Shown: positions 8,727-15,730 of the stretch, piece by piece | Layout: every line of letters starts with the position of its first letter | How positions within the stretch are numbered: position 1 is the stretch's first letter | Assembly: GCF_900215205.1 (NCBI RefSeq) | Contig: NZ_OBDY01000023.1 | Coordinates: 1-64,000, forward strand | DNA: 64,000 nucleotides | Direction of reading: 5' to 3' | Source of the DNA: Paractinoplanes atraurantiacus | Lineage (GTDB): Bacteria > Actinomycetota > Actinomycetes > Mycobacteriales > Micromonosporaceae | Program-made: the position numbers and the translations under genes | Notes under the pieces: generated by a model | Databases searched by the model: none | Seen by the model: only the letters and a program-made list of their open reading frames with translations | Told to the model about the DNA's origin: nothing

Positions 8727-8799
8727 GGGCCGTGACTGGCGCGTTCGGATGGGCCAACCATCGGGGAGCGGCTCCTCTGACCTGCCGTGCGCCTGGGCC
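8727..8799 (+). ncRNA. ZTP/ZMP riboswitch (pfl motif) in the glyA leader
   Basis: The leader carries the hallmark blocks of the pfl RNA in order: CGTGACTGGCG (8731-8741), CGGGGAGCG (8762-8770) and CGCCTGGGC (8790-8798). The outer helix pairs GGGCCG (8727-8732) with CGGCTC (8769-8774, one G-U). The inner hairpin pairs GATGG (8748-8752) with CCATC (8758-8762). The family binds the purine intermediate ZMP/ZTP, which accumulates when 10-formyl-tetrahydrofolate is low, and activates one-carbon genes such as glyA. The aptamer ends 16 bases before the GGGAGG ribosome-binding site. I recall the consensus from the known family and could not run a covariance search. Confidence 0.88.
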
Positions 8800-8825
8800 T
8801 CTTCATCCGTGATAGGGAGGTCCTT

Positions 8826-10253
8826 GTGTCTGCTGAGCTGAACCCCGAATCCACCGCTTTCCGCTCCGCCCTCGAGGTGGTCCGGTCCGTCGAGCCCCGC
8901 ATCGCCGACGCGATCGCCAAGGAGCTCCACGACCAGCGCGAGTCGCTGAAGCTGATCGCCAGCGAGAACTACGCGTCACCGGCCGTCCTGCTCGCCATGG
9001 GCAATTGGCTCTCCGACAAGTACGCCGAGGGCACGATCGGCCGCCGCTTCTACGCCGGCTGCCAGAACGTCGACACCGTCGAGGCGGTCGCCGTCGAGCA
9101 CGCCAAGGCCCTGTTCGGCGCCGAGTACGCGTACGTCCAGCCGCACTCCGGCATCGACGCCAACCTGGTCGCCTACTGGGCCATCCTGGCCGACCGGGTC
9201 GAGGTGCCCTATCTCAAGAAGTTCTCCAAGCGGCAGGTCAACGACCTGACCGACGCCGAGTGGGCCGAGCTGCGGGCCGCGTTCGGCAACCAGCGCATGC
9301 TGGGCATGTCGCTCGACGCCGGCGGCCACCTCACCCACGGCTTCCGCCCGAACATCTCCGGCAAGATGTTCGACCAGCGCAGCTACGGCGTCGACCCGGC
9401 CACCGGCCAGATCGACTACAAGGCCCTGCGCGACACGGCGAAAGAGTTCAAGCCGCTGATCATCGTGGGCGGCTACTCGGCGTACCCCCGCAAGGTGAAC
9501 TTCGCGACCCTGCGCGAGATCGCCGACGAGGTCGGCGCGACGTTCATGGTCGACATGGCGCACTTCGCCGGCCTGGTCGCGGGCAAGGTCTTCACCGGCG
9601 ACTTCAACCCGATCGAGCACGCACACATCGTCACCACGACGACACACAAGAGCCTGCGCGGCCCGCGCGGCGGCGCCGTCTTCGCCCAGGAGTCGCTGGC
9701 GTCCCAGGTCGACCGCGGCTGCCCGATGGTGCTGGGCGGCCCGCTGGCCCACGTCATGGCGGCCAAGGCGATCGCGTTCGCCGAGGCCCGGCGCCCCGAG
9801 TTCGCCACGTACGCCCAGCAGATCGTCACGAACAGCCAGGCGCTGGCCGAGGGCCTGCTCAAGCGCGGCGTCCAGCTGGTCAGCGGCGGCACCGACAACC
9901 ACCTGGTCCTGATCGACGTGCACCCGTTCGGCCTCACCGGCCGCCAGGCCGAGCAGGCCCTGCTCGACAGCGGCGTCGTGACGAACCGCAACGCCATCCC
10001 GAACGACCCGAACGGCGCCTGGTACACCTCGGGCATCCGCATCGGCACCCCGGCGCTCACCTCCCGCGGCCTCGGCGCCGCCGAGATGGACACCATCGCC
10101 GAGCTGATCCACACGGTCCTGTCCAGCACGAAGCCGGCCGAGGGCTCCAAGGCCAAGTTCCAGCTCGACGAGTCCGTCTCCGACAGCGTCAGCAAGCAGG
10201 CCAACGAGTTGCTGGCCGGCTTCCCCCTCTACCCGTCGGTCGACCTGGGCTGA
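8826..10253 (+). CDS. glyA: Serine hydroxymethyltransferase
   Basis: PLP enzyme that interconverts serine + tetrahydrofolate with glycine + 5,10-methylene-tetrahydrofolate in the cytosol. It has 475 residues. The N-terminal LKLIASENYASPAVL and the PLP-lysine motif TTTHKSLRGPRGG (Lys about 275) are intact. An insertion around residues 123-165 (FSKRQVNDLTDAEWAELR and beyond) makes it longer than the ~417-residue E. coli type, as in a subset of actinobacterial SHMTs. The start is GTG 8826, with GGGAGG at 8815-8820. Expression is likely controlled by the upstream ZTP riboswitch and ended by the hairpin at 10266-10299. Confidence 0.96.
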   Translation: MSAELNPESTAFRSALEVVRSVEPRIADAIAKELHDQRESLKLIASENYASPAVLLAMGNWLSDKYAEGTIGRRFYAGCQNVDTVEAVAVEHAKALFGAEYAYVQPHSGIDANLVAYWAILADRVEVPYLKKFSKRQVNDLTDAEWAELRAAFGNQRMLGMSLDAGGHLTHGFRPNISGKMFDQRSYGVDPATGQIDYKALRDTAKEFKPLIIVGGYSAYPRKVNFATLREIADEVGATFMVDMAHFAGLVAGKVFTGDFNPIEHAHIVTTTTHKSLRGPRGGAVFAQESLASQVDRGCPMVLGGPLAHVMAAKAIAFAEARRPEFATYAQQIVTNSQALAEGLLKRGVQLVSGGTDNHLVLIDVHPFGLTGRQAEQALLDSGVVTNRNAIPNDPNGAWYTSGIRIGTPALTSRGLGAAEMDTIAELIHTVLSSTKPAEGSKAKFQLDESVSDSVSKQANELLAGFPLYPSVDLG

Positions 10254-10265
10254 CCAAGATTTCTC

Positions 10266-10299
10266 CTGGTCCCGGGAGCCGCCAGGTTCCCGGGACCAG
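10266..10299 (+). terminator. glyA transcription terminator
   Basis: Perfect 12-bp stem (CTGGTCCCGGGA / TCCCGGGACCAG) with a 10-base loop starting 13 bp after the glyA stop. There is no T-run, as is common in actinobacteria. Confidence 0.75.
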
Positions 10300-10321
10300 C
10301 CTGTGGGGCTTCCCGTGTGAC

Positions 10322-10819
10322 ATGCTTCCGTTCGTGGCGCTCGTTGAGGCGTACGTCCTCCGGTCCCTCCGCGCGCTCCATCTGCCGACGCACAAGATCC
10401 GCGATGCGGCGGCTGACATTCGCGAACAGTTCGGTACGGAGTTCGGTCTGGCCACGCGCCGCATTGCGACCGATGGCGTCGACATCTTCGTGCACTATCT
10501 CGACTCCGATGAGGTGGCCCGAGCCGGCGATCGCCAGATGCCGATCAGAGCGGTCATCGATGACTACCTCAAATACATCGTCTGGGATGAGGACGACGAG
10601 TTCCCCAAGCGCCTTACGCTGCGCCGTTACGATCCGGCGATCGCCGAGGTGGTCATCGATCCCCGTTTCGCCTGGGGCGCCCCCATCGTGGAGCCGGCGA
10701 AGGTTCCGGTCGATGCGGTGCTCGGCATGTGGCGGGCGGGCGAGGCGCCGGAGATCGTCGCTGACGAGTATGGTCTCAGCCTTGACCAGGTCAATGCTCT
10801 CATCCGAGTCGCAGCCTGA
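10322..10819 (+). CDS. DUF433-type antitoxin, probably 5'-truncated
   Basis: Predicted antitoxin of a VapBC45-like/DUF433-PIN toxin-antitoxin pair, 165 residues. The C-terminal half is a DUF433 helix-turn-helix module (DPRFAWGAPIVEPAKVPVD, then AGEAPEIVADEYGLSLDQVNALIRV). The product begins at MLPFVALVEAYVLRSLRALHLP. In the full-length relatives I know, an SFxxLVEAxVLRALR-like segment is normally preceded by about 60 residues of MerR-like DNA-binding domain; here that part is absent, replaced by the glyA terminator. The toxin gene overlaps its end. Either a truncation or an unusually short form. Confidence 0.7.
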   Translation: MLPFVALVEAYVLRSLRALHLPTHKIRDAAADIREQFGTEFGLATRRIATDGVDIFVHYLDSDEVARAGDRQMPIRAVIDDYLKYIVWDEDDEFPKRLTLRRYDPAIAEVVIDPRFAWGAPIVEPAKVPVDAVLGMWRAGEAPEIVADEYGLSLDQVNALIRVAA

Positions 10820-11156
10820 GTTCTTCTCGGACCGCTGCCTCGGCCGGGGCACGTCACGGCTTTTGCGGCAACAAGGCTGGATCGTGCACGACATCACGGA
10901 CCACTTCGAGAACGACGCACAAGACGTCGGCGACCCGGAGTGGATGGAATACGGGCTGAGTCGTGGCGGGTCCTTGCTGAGTCAGGACAAACGAATCCGG
11001 AATCAGGTCAGTGCCCTGGGGCTTCTGAACGACCACAGCGGGCGAATCTTCTGCCTCAGCAGCGGCAACCTCCTCATCTCCGACCGTGCTGAGCGGTTTC
11101 AGGCGCTGGCCGTAGGCGGTTACCTGAGCCGAGGCCGGGTATCCGGCCCTGCGTGA
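10794..11156 (+). CDS. PIN-like toxin (VapC45/DUF5615-like)
   Basis: Predicted ribonuclease toxin of 120 residues paired with the DUF433 protein. It shows the compact PIN-like core: EFFSDRCLGRGTSRLLRQQG near the N-terminus with the first acidic residue (Asp), a central acidic cluster DVGDPEWM, and SQDKRIRNQ where the family has a T/S-x-D-x-R motif. The start at ATG 10794 overlaps the antitoxin end by 26 bp; ATG 10770 is an alternative in the same frame. The overlap and order (antitoxin first) are those of type II modules. All three expected acidic positions are present, so the toxin may still be active even though its antitoxin is truncated. Confidence 0.68.
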   Translation: MLSSESQPEFFSDRCLGRGTSRLLRQQGWIVHDITDHFENDAQDVGDPEWMEYGLSRGGSLLSQDKRIRNQVSALGLLNDHSGRIFCLSSGNLLISDRAERFQALAVGGYLSRGRVSGPA

Positions 11157-12217
11157 CTGAACTGGAAATCGTACATACTTTCGAGTCGGGGCCGATGCCT
11201 ACCGGTGTCAGCGTCTCGCACAGCGGGCGTGTCTTCGTCAATTTCCCCAAGTGGGGTGACGACGTGCCGTTCACCGTCGGGGAGATCCGGGACGGGCAGG
11301 TGCATCCCTTTCCCGACCAGGACTGGAACAACCCGCGAGACGACGCCGACGCCGAGGCGCTGGTGTCGGTGCAGAGCATCGTCGTCGACCCGGCCGACCG
11401 GCTGTGGATCCTCGACACGGGCAGTCCGATGTTCCAGCCGACGAAGCCCGGCGGGCCGAAACTGGTGTGCGTCGACCTCACCACCTCTCAGGTCGTCCGG
11501 ACGATCACCTTTCCGGACGACGTCGCGCTGCCGACGACGTATCTGAACGACGTCCGCTTCGACCTGCGGCGCAACGCCGCCTACATCACCGACTCGTCCG
11601 ACCAGGGCCCGAACGGCCTGATCGTGGTCGACCTGCAAACCGGTGAATCGTGGCGGCGCCTGCACGACCACCCGTCGACGAAGGCGCTCACGCCGCCCGA
11701 CATGCTGCCGATCGTCGAGGGCCGGCCCTTCATGCAACGCCCCGCCGACGGGTCGCCGCAGCCGGTGAAGATGGGCTCGGACGGCATCGCGATCGCCGCC
11801 GACGGCTCACGGATCTACTACTGCCCGCTGATCTCCCGCCGCTGGTACAGCGTCTCCGCGGAAGCCCTCTTCGACCGTGGGGTGAGCGACGCCGACGTGG
11901 CGGCCACGGTGGTGGACGAGGGCGACCGGGGCGGCGCCGCCGACGGCCTGGAGACCGACGATCAGGGCCGGTTCTACCTGACCAACTGGGAGCACAACGC
12001 CGTCCTGCGCCGGCTGCCCGACGGCACCGTCGAAACCCTGGCCCACGATCCGCGTCTGCTCTGGCCCGACACGATGTCGGTCGCACAGGGCTATGTGTAC
12101 GTGACGGCCAACCAGCTGCACCGCCAGGCCGACTACCAGAACGGCGAGGACAAGCGCCGCTACCCGTACTTCCTCTTCCGCATTCCGATCGACGCGGGCC
12201 CGGTCCGGCTCCGCTGA
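11153..12217 (+). CDS. Major-royal-jelly/yellow-family beta-propeller protein
   Basis: Predicted six-bladed beta-propeller of 354 residues related to MRJP/yellow and SMP-30/gluconolactonase proteins. Recognisable segments include SVQSIVVDPADRLWILDTG, YLNDVRFDLRRNAAYITDSS and GSDGIAIAADGSRIYYCPL, which repeat the strand-turn pattern of the blades. No signal peptide is visible, so a cytosolic enzyme (lactonase-like) or binding role is possible; the function is unknown. The GTG start overlaps the stop of the toxin gene by 4 bp (GTGA), implying translational coupling, though a functional link to the toxin pair is doubtful. Confidence 0.75.
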   Translation: MTELEIVHTFESGPMPTGVSVSHSGRVFVNFPKWGDDVPFTVGEIRDGQVHPFPDQDWNNPRDDADAEALVSVQSIVVDPADRLWILDTGSPMFQPTKPGGPKLVCVDLTTSQVVRTITFPDDVALPTTYLNDVRFDLRRNAAYITDSSDQGPNGLIVVDLQTGESWRRLHDHPSTKALTPPDMLPIVEGRPFMQRPADGSPQPVKMGSDGIAIAADGSRIYYCPLISRRWYSVSAEALFDRGVSDADVAATVVDEGDRGGAADGLETDDQGRFYLTNWEHNAVLRRLPDGTVETLAHDPRLLWPDTMSVAQGYVYVTANQLHRQADYQNGEDKRRYPYFLFRIPIDAGPVRLR

Positions 12218-12229
12218 TTGCCGGACCGG
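12200..12229 (+). terminator. Terminator hairpin overlapping the propeller gene stop codon
   Basis: Perfect 10-bp stem CCGGTCCGGC / GCCGGACCGG with a 10-base loop. The TGA stop codon (12215-12217) lies in the loop. Confidence 0.6.
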
Positions 12230-12255
12230 AGCGCCGGGGCGGTAGCGTCGGCGCG

Positions 12256-14922
12256 GTGCAGGCGTCGCGTGTTCTTGCTGCCCTGGCCGAGCTGGCGCCG
12301 GCCGGTGGTGATCGCGTGCTGGACGTTACGCGGGGTGGGCTGCCGTTCGTGTGGCTGGACGCGGCACACAAGGCGCCCCGCAAGGCTGAGGTCAACCGGC
12401 TGGCGGCGCTGGGGGCCCTCCACAAGGAGGAGCGGCCGCTGCGCGTCGGGTGGGGGTTCCTCGCCGGCAAGACGGAGATCGACGGCAAGCTGACGAAGAT
12501 CCGGGTGCCCCTGCTCAGCCAGCCGGTGCAGCTGGTGCGCGGCATCGTGGGCTACACGGTCGCGCCGGCCGGCGACCTGGAGATCACGCCGCTGATCGCG
12601 GACCGGGAGCTGGCGGCGGCGTTGGAGGCGGCGCCCGGTGTGGCCCAGCCGGGATGGCTGGAGGCCACCGGCACCAAGGCGTGGTTGTGGTCGGCGGCGC
12701 GGGCCACCGGGCTGACGGTCGACGCGCTGGGCACGAGCCGGCGGGCGCCGGGCGATCGGGTGGTGCTGATTCCGTCGGCCGCGCTCTACGTCGTGCGGGA
12801 CGTCTTCGGTGCGGGCCTCGCCGACAGTCTGCGCAGCTGGGCGGGCCGCGATGTGACCGGCACAGCGCTGGCCGCAATCTACGCCGATGACCGAAGCGAG
12901 CCCGGGGCCGCCGATGACGAGGCGGTTCTGTCGCCGTTGCCGTTGACCCGGGCGCAAGCCGAAGTGGTGGCTCGGGCCCGGACGGCGCCGATCACCGTGG
13001 TGTCGGGACCGCCGGGGAACGGCAAGAGCCACACCGTCGTGGCGGCGGCACTGGAGGTGGTGCATCGGGGCGGGTCGGTGCTGGTCGCGACGCAGTCGCC
13101 GCATGCGGCCGAGGTGCTGGCCCATCTGCTGGAGCGCTATCCGGGGCCGGTGCCGGTGCTGTTCGGGGACGCGGGCGGGCGGGAACGGCTCGCGGCCGAG
13201 CTGGCGGCCGGGTCCGGGCAGGGCGTCGGCGAAAGGCAGCTTCGCGCGGATGTCGCGGCCGTTCGTGAGGCGCTTGATTCCGTACGCCGTCAGCGCGCGC
13301 TCATCGTCGGCGCGCTGGAGTTGGAGCTCAGTGCGGCTGAGCTGCCGGATTGGCAGCCGCTTCTGCCGGCGCTGGCCGCCGAGGTACCGGGCGCTTTCGA
13401 CGTGACGACCGAGATCGACCGTGTGGCGGGGCGGTTGGCCAAGGGGGCGGTTTCGCGCTGGTGGACCCGGTTGCGGTTGGGTGCGCGAGCCGGCGTACGG
13501 GATGAACGGATTGTCGAAGCAATGAAAGCGGCCACCTCGCAGCGGGCGGCGGCTCGGCTGGCGGCTACCGGTGGCACGGAGCTGGAAGCGCGGTGGGTGG
13601 CGCTGCATGCGGCGGAAGCCGCGCTGGCCGAGGCCGTCGGTGCGGCCATGCGGGACGCGGCCCGTAGTGAGAAGCGCTGGGACCGTGACGGGCGGCGTGG
13701 GGCGGCGGCGCTGGCCACGGCGTTGCGGGCCGGGCGGAACCGTCGGCGGGAGCTGCTCGCCAAGCTGGACGCGCCGCCTCTCGTGCGGGCGCTGCCGTTG
13801 TGGATCGGGACCGTCGCCGACGTGGAGGATCTGCTGCCGGCCGCGCCGGGGATGTTCGACCTGGTGGTGCTGGACGAGGCATCCCATGTGGACCAGGTCC
13901 GGGCGGCGCCGGTGCTGGCGCGGGCCAAGCGGGCGCTTGTCGTGGGTGATCCGCGGCAGCTGCGGTTCGTGAGCTTTGTGAGTGACGTCGAAGTGGCGGA
14001 CGTGCTCGAACGGAACGGGGCCGACGAGCGGCTCGACGTCCGGCGGGTCAGCGCTTTCGACCTGGCGGCGGCTGCGGCGCCCACGACCTGGCTCGAGGAG
14101 CATCACCGCAGCACGCCGCATCTGATCGGTTTCTCGGCGCGGCGTTTCTACGGCGACCGGCTCTGCGTGATGACCCGGACGCCGGTGAGCGAGAGCACCG
14201 ACGCCATCGACATCGTCCGAGTTTCCGGCGACGAGGTCGGCGCGGTCCTGAAGATCGTGGAGGAGCAGCGGGACTCGGGAAGCATCGGGGTGATCTCGCC
14301 GTTCCGCCAGCAGGCCGAGGCGCTCGAGGCGGCGCTCGTCGAGGCGTACACCGTGGATCAGATCGAAGCTCTGGGTTTGCGGGCCGGCACGGTGCACGCG
14401 TTCCAGGGCAGCGAGGCCGAGGTCGTGATCGTCTCGCTCGGCCTCTCGCCCGGCGATCCGCCCGCGCGGCGCCGCTTCGTCGCCGACCCGCATCTGTTCA
14501 ACGTGATGATCACCAGGGCTCGGCGGAAGCTGATCGTGGTCACCACCCTGGACAAGACCGAAGGGCTTTTGAGCGATTTCTTGGCGTACGCGGCCACGCC
14601 GCTCCCGGGCGCGGCCGAAACCGCGAACCCCGGCGGCTGGCCGGGCGAGCTCGCCGCCGAGCTGAAGCTGCTGGGCGTCGAGGTGCGGCCCGGCTACCGG
14701 GTCGGCCCCTGGACCATCGATCTGTGCGCCGGCGACATCGGCGTCTTCTGCGGCCCTCACCCCGACGGTGCCACCGCCCACCTCGACCGGCAGCGTGCGC
14801 TGCACCGGGCGGGCTGGCGCCTGACCGACGCTTTCGCCAGCCGCTGGTCGGGCGATCCGCGACGCGCGGCCCTGGAGGTGGCCGCTATCGCTGGGGCAGC
14901 CGATGCAACTCGACAGCCGTGA
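12256..14922 (+). CDS. SF1 (UPF1-like) helicase/ATPase with nuclease-like C-terminus
   Basis: DNA/RNA helicase-type ATPase of 888 residues. Motifs appear in order: Walker A GPPGNGKSHT (about 251-260), DEASH as motif II (about 539), GDPRQLRF as motif III (about 565), VHAFQGSEAEVVIVS as motif V (about 712) and MITRARRKLIVV as motif VI (about 750). The N-terminal ~230 residues are family-specific and unassigned. The last ~90 residues (ELAAELKLLGVEV, then VGPWTIDLCAGDIGVFC, HLDRQRALHRAGWRLTDAF) resemble the Vsr/DUF559 endonuclease fold often fused to such helicases, but the usual acidic catalytic set is incomplete. The start is GTG 12256. It could act in repair or in defence; the context does not decide. 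Confidence 0.82.
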   Translation: MQASRVLAALAELAPAGGDRVLDVTRGGLPFVWLDAAHKAPRKAEVNRLAALGALHKEERPLRVGWGFLAGKTEIDGKLTKIRVPLLSQPVQLVRGIVGYTVAPAGDLEITPLIADRELAAALEAAPGVAQPGWLEATGTKAWLWSAARATGLTVDALGTSRRAPGDRVVLIPSAALYVVRDVFGAGLADSLRSWAGRDVTGTALAAIYADDRSEPGAADDEAVLSPLPLTRAQAEVVARARTAPITVVSGPPGNGKSHTVVAAALEVVHRGGSVLVATQSPHAAEVLAHLLERYPGPVPVLFGDAGGRERLAAELAAGSGQGVGERQLRADVAAVREALDSVRRQRALIVGALELELSAAELPDWQPLLPALAAEVPGAFDVTTEIDRVAGRLAKGAVSRWWTRLRLGARAGVRDERIVEAMKAATSQRAAARLAATGGTELEARWVALHAAEAALAEAVGAAMRDAARSEKRWDRDGRRGAAALATALRAGRNRRRELLAKLDAPPLVRALPLWIGTVADVEDLLPAAPGMFDLVVLDEASHVDQVRAAPVLARAKRALVVGDPRQLRFVSFVSDVEVADVLERNGADERLDVRRVSAFDLAAAAAPTTWLEEHHRSTPHLIGFSARRFYGDRLCVMTRTPVSESTDAIDIVRVSGDEVGAVLKIVEEQRDSGSIGVISPFRQQAEALEAALVEAYTVDQIEALGLRAGTVHAFQGSEAEVVIVSLGLSPGDPPARRRFVADPHLFNVMITRARRKLIVVTTLDKTEGLLSDFLAYAATPLPGAAETANPGGWPGELAAELKLLGVEVRPGYRVGPWTIDLCAGDIGVFCGPHPDGATAHLDRQRALHRAGWRLTDAFASRWSGDPRRAALEVAAIAGAADATRQP

Positions 14923-15385
14923 GCCGGCCGCCCGCGACGTCCGCGGTCATGAAAGTGGCGTGCGGCTGGCGCCTCCGGTCGGTCGGCGAACCCGGGTTGA
15001 GCAGCCGTAACCCCGTACTGGCAATGGTGTCCCAAGGAATGTGGGAGTGCCCGAAGACGAGCACCTCGACGTCCGGGAACCGCGCGGCGCACCTCTGTTC
15101 GCGCCCCTGGGCCTGCCCGGTCTCGTGGACGACGGCGATACGGACCCCGTCCAGATCCGCGTACGCGATCTCCGGAAGCCGGCTTCGCAGCCCCGCCCCG
15201 TCGTTGTTCCCGTAGCAGGCGATCAACCGCTTCGACCGTGCCTCGAAGGCGTCGAGCGCCGCCTCGTCCACCCAGTCGCCCGCATGCACCACGACGTCGG
15301 CCGCGTCGATCGCCGACCACAGCGGCGCGGGCAGGTCACGAGCCCGCTTGGGCAGATGAGTGTCGCTCGTCAGGATCAGTCGCAT
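14885..15385 (-). CDS. Metallophosphoesterase, YfcE/MJ0936 family
   Basis: Calcineurin-like phosphodiesterase of 166 residues. The metal-binding motifs run SDTHLPK (residues 7-13), HAGDWVD (about 35), GNND (about 60), HETGQ (about 87) and FGHSHIP (about 110), all intact. Small family members cleave phosphodiesters in vitro and have no agreed cellular substrate. The ATG at 15385 was chosen because the first metal motif follows at residue 7; the open frame continues upstream without homology. It converges on the helicase gene with a 38-bp overlap. Confidence 0.88.
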   Translation of the reverse strand: MRLILTSDTHLPKRARDLPAPLWSAIDAADVVVHAGDWVDEAALDAFEARSKRLIACYGNNDGAGLRSRLPEIAYADLDGVRIAVVHETGQAQGREQRCAARFPDVEVLVFGHSHIPWDTIASTGLRLLNPGSPTDRRRQPHATFMTADVAGGRLTAVELHRLPQR

Positions 15386-15730
15386 GGAAACGGTTATCCC
15401 ACGGGAAGCGCTTTCCGAACCATGATCGGCGGAATTGCCGCTTTTCCCGCAGCGTGGCGGAACCGGTTCCGGAGTCTCCGTTATTCGGCCTCCGGCCGAG
15501 GGACGGGCGATCACCGTCGGGGCATTGAGCTGGACGGATGCCCGAAGGGGCAGGTGGCCGGGGCAAATCGGTGTGACAACCGCAAGTCCGCAACAGTTCC
15601 GGAACCGTGACGAGCTATGGACAACTGTTAATGAGCGTCCTTAGCGTCGATGCCGGGGGAGCGCTCTCCCCGTACTTCCCTGCCAAGCGCAAGCAGTCCC
15701 CCTTGCGCCATCCCCGTCCTAGGAGAAGTA
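15386..15730. promoter_or_regulatory. Intergenic promoter region with a LacI-type palindrome
   Basis: 345 bp between the divergent phosphoesterase and secreted beta-helix genes. At 15403-15416 lies GGGAAGCGCTTTCC, a near-perfect palindrome centred on CG, as in operators of the LacI family that control carbohydrate genes. It is about 315 bp from the beta-helix gene and only 18 bp from the phosphoesterase start, so its target is uncertain. AGGAGA at 15721-15726 is the ribosome-binding site of the downstream gene. I saw no coding sequence here. Confidence 0.4.

Noticed and set aside
8659..8757. Upstream extension of the methyltransferase into the glyA leader
   Set aside because: This stretch is the DNA of the riboswitch on the other strand, and the extra residues are not conserved-looking.
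10189..10485. Open frames antisense to the DUF433 gene
   Set aside because: No recognisable domain; the plus strand carries the DUF433 motif and toxin overlap.
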